A DNA stretch of 64,000 bases from Nonomuraea montanisoli (GTDB taxonomy: Bacteria > Actinomycetota > Actinomycetes > Streptosporangiales > Streptosporangiaceae): the NCBI RefSeq assembly GCF_013363975.1, contig NZ_JABWGN010000004.1, positions 434,001 to 498,000 on the forward strand. The letters are read 5' to 3'. The notes beneath the pieces were generated by a model. It searched no databases. It was not told the DNA's origin and was given only the letters and a program-made list of their open reading frames with translations. Position 1 is the first letter of the stretch. Every line of letters begins with the position of its first letter. Shown piece by piece: positions 63,838-64,000 of this stretch. Position numbers and translations under genes: made by a program.

Positions 63838-64000
63838 ATGAGCGAAGCGTCCATTCCCCATCTGGGCTCCCTGCCCTCCCGCCTCACCCGGCTCTACGGC
63901 GGCCTGGCCCTGTACGGCCTCGGCATCGGCCTGCAGGTCCGCTCGGGGCTGGGCAACGGCCCGTGGGACACCTTCCACCAGGGTGTGGCCGGCCACCTGG
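63838..64000 (+). CDS. YczE/YyaS/YitT-family membrane protein (5' part, truncated by window end)
   Basis: An open frame from the ATG at 63838 to the window end, 54 codons: MSEASIPHLG, then RLTRLYGGLALYGLGIGLQV and RSGLGNGPWDTFHQGVAGHL. The GLxLYGxGIxLxVxSxLGxxPWDxxxQG pattern is the start of the YczE membrane-protein family, whose genes are typically divergent from a MocR (YczR) regulator. The rest lies beyond the window. Confidence 0.88.
   Translation, partial: MSEASIPHLGSLPSRLTRLYGGLALYGLGIGLQVRSGLGNGPWDTFHQGVAGHL

Overview
The window is 64 kb of very GC-rich DNA with dense, often overlapping genes (ATGA and GTGA stop/start overlaps) and many GTG starts. The gene content is that of a Gram-positive, mycothiol-making actinomycete: mshC, a WhiB regulator, an inhA/mabA (fabI-fabG) pair, DUF3090 and SCO1664-family proteins, and a HemD-winged-helix fusion. 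A member of the Streptosporangiales or a related filamentous order is likely, but this is inferred from gene content and style only. No tRNA, rRNA, insertion sequence, integrase or CRISPR array was seen.

Layout. 1-1345: the end of a two-component histidine kinase and its LuxR-type regulator. 1440-7471 (minus): a complete oligopeptide-type ABC importer. 7727-9053 (minus): a small membrane protein and a HAD phosphatase. 9213-12680 (minus): metH, divergent from a PAC2 gene. 13975-14526: a TetR-like ligand domain without a DNA-binding domain. 14556-16885 (minus): a sirohydrochlorin chelatase-like protein coupled to a uroporphyrinogen-III synthase/winged-helix fusion. 17171-17876: peptide deformylase facing a WhiB gene.

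17907-29703 is the most interesting block. It is a divergent locus carrying a full set for an ADP-heptose-type donor (GmhA, HldE, GmhB). With it are two GT9 heptosyltransferase-family enzymes, two GT4 enzymes, one GT2 enzyme, an O-carbamoyltransferase, a short-chain dehydrogenase and a UDP-glucuronate-decarboxylase-like epimerase. It lies between metH/PAC2 and mshC, which are near each other in other actinobacteria, so it looks like an accessory glycan locus placed in a housekeeping neighbourhood. No HldD-like 6-epimerase, polymerase, flippase or export ABC transporter was recognised in it.

29746-33723 (minus): mshC, a TANGO2/NRDE-like protein and the conserved SCO1664 / DUF3090 / phosphomutase trio. 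33788-35820: an aldo-keto reductase and a secreted, membrane-anchored protein. 35905-37366 (minus): fabG-inhA with a clear terminator. 37438-40328: a TldD/PmbA-type pair. 40483-41270: dodecin, a DUF3099 membrane protein and a striking three-hairpin RNA resembling the actinobacterial 6C RNA. 41424-44765: molybdenum cofactor genes (a MobA interrupted by a long low-complexity insert, DUF6457, moaA) around a LysE exporter. 45005-48707: a GNAT acetyltransferase, RtcB, a lipoprotein and a secreted glycerophosphodiester phosphodiesterase. 48748-54675: an arabinoside-use cluster (ABC importer without its own ATPase, GH51 arabinofuranosidase, LacI regulator) with three matching LacI-type operators. 54845-57977: a P-loop kinase-like protein, a NUDIX protein and two related secreted proteins. 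58067-62243: a long-chain acyl-CoA synthetase, a POT peptide transporter and a TRIC-type channel. 62338-64000: a MocR-type regulator divergent from a truncated YczE-family membrane gene.

A recurring oddity is in-frame minisatellite DNA inside otherwise conserved genes: a 21-bp array in the chelatase, 33-bp in HemD, 42-bp in GT2, 15-bp in GT4 and 9-bp in MobA. Each lies at a terminus or between domains.
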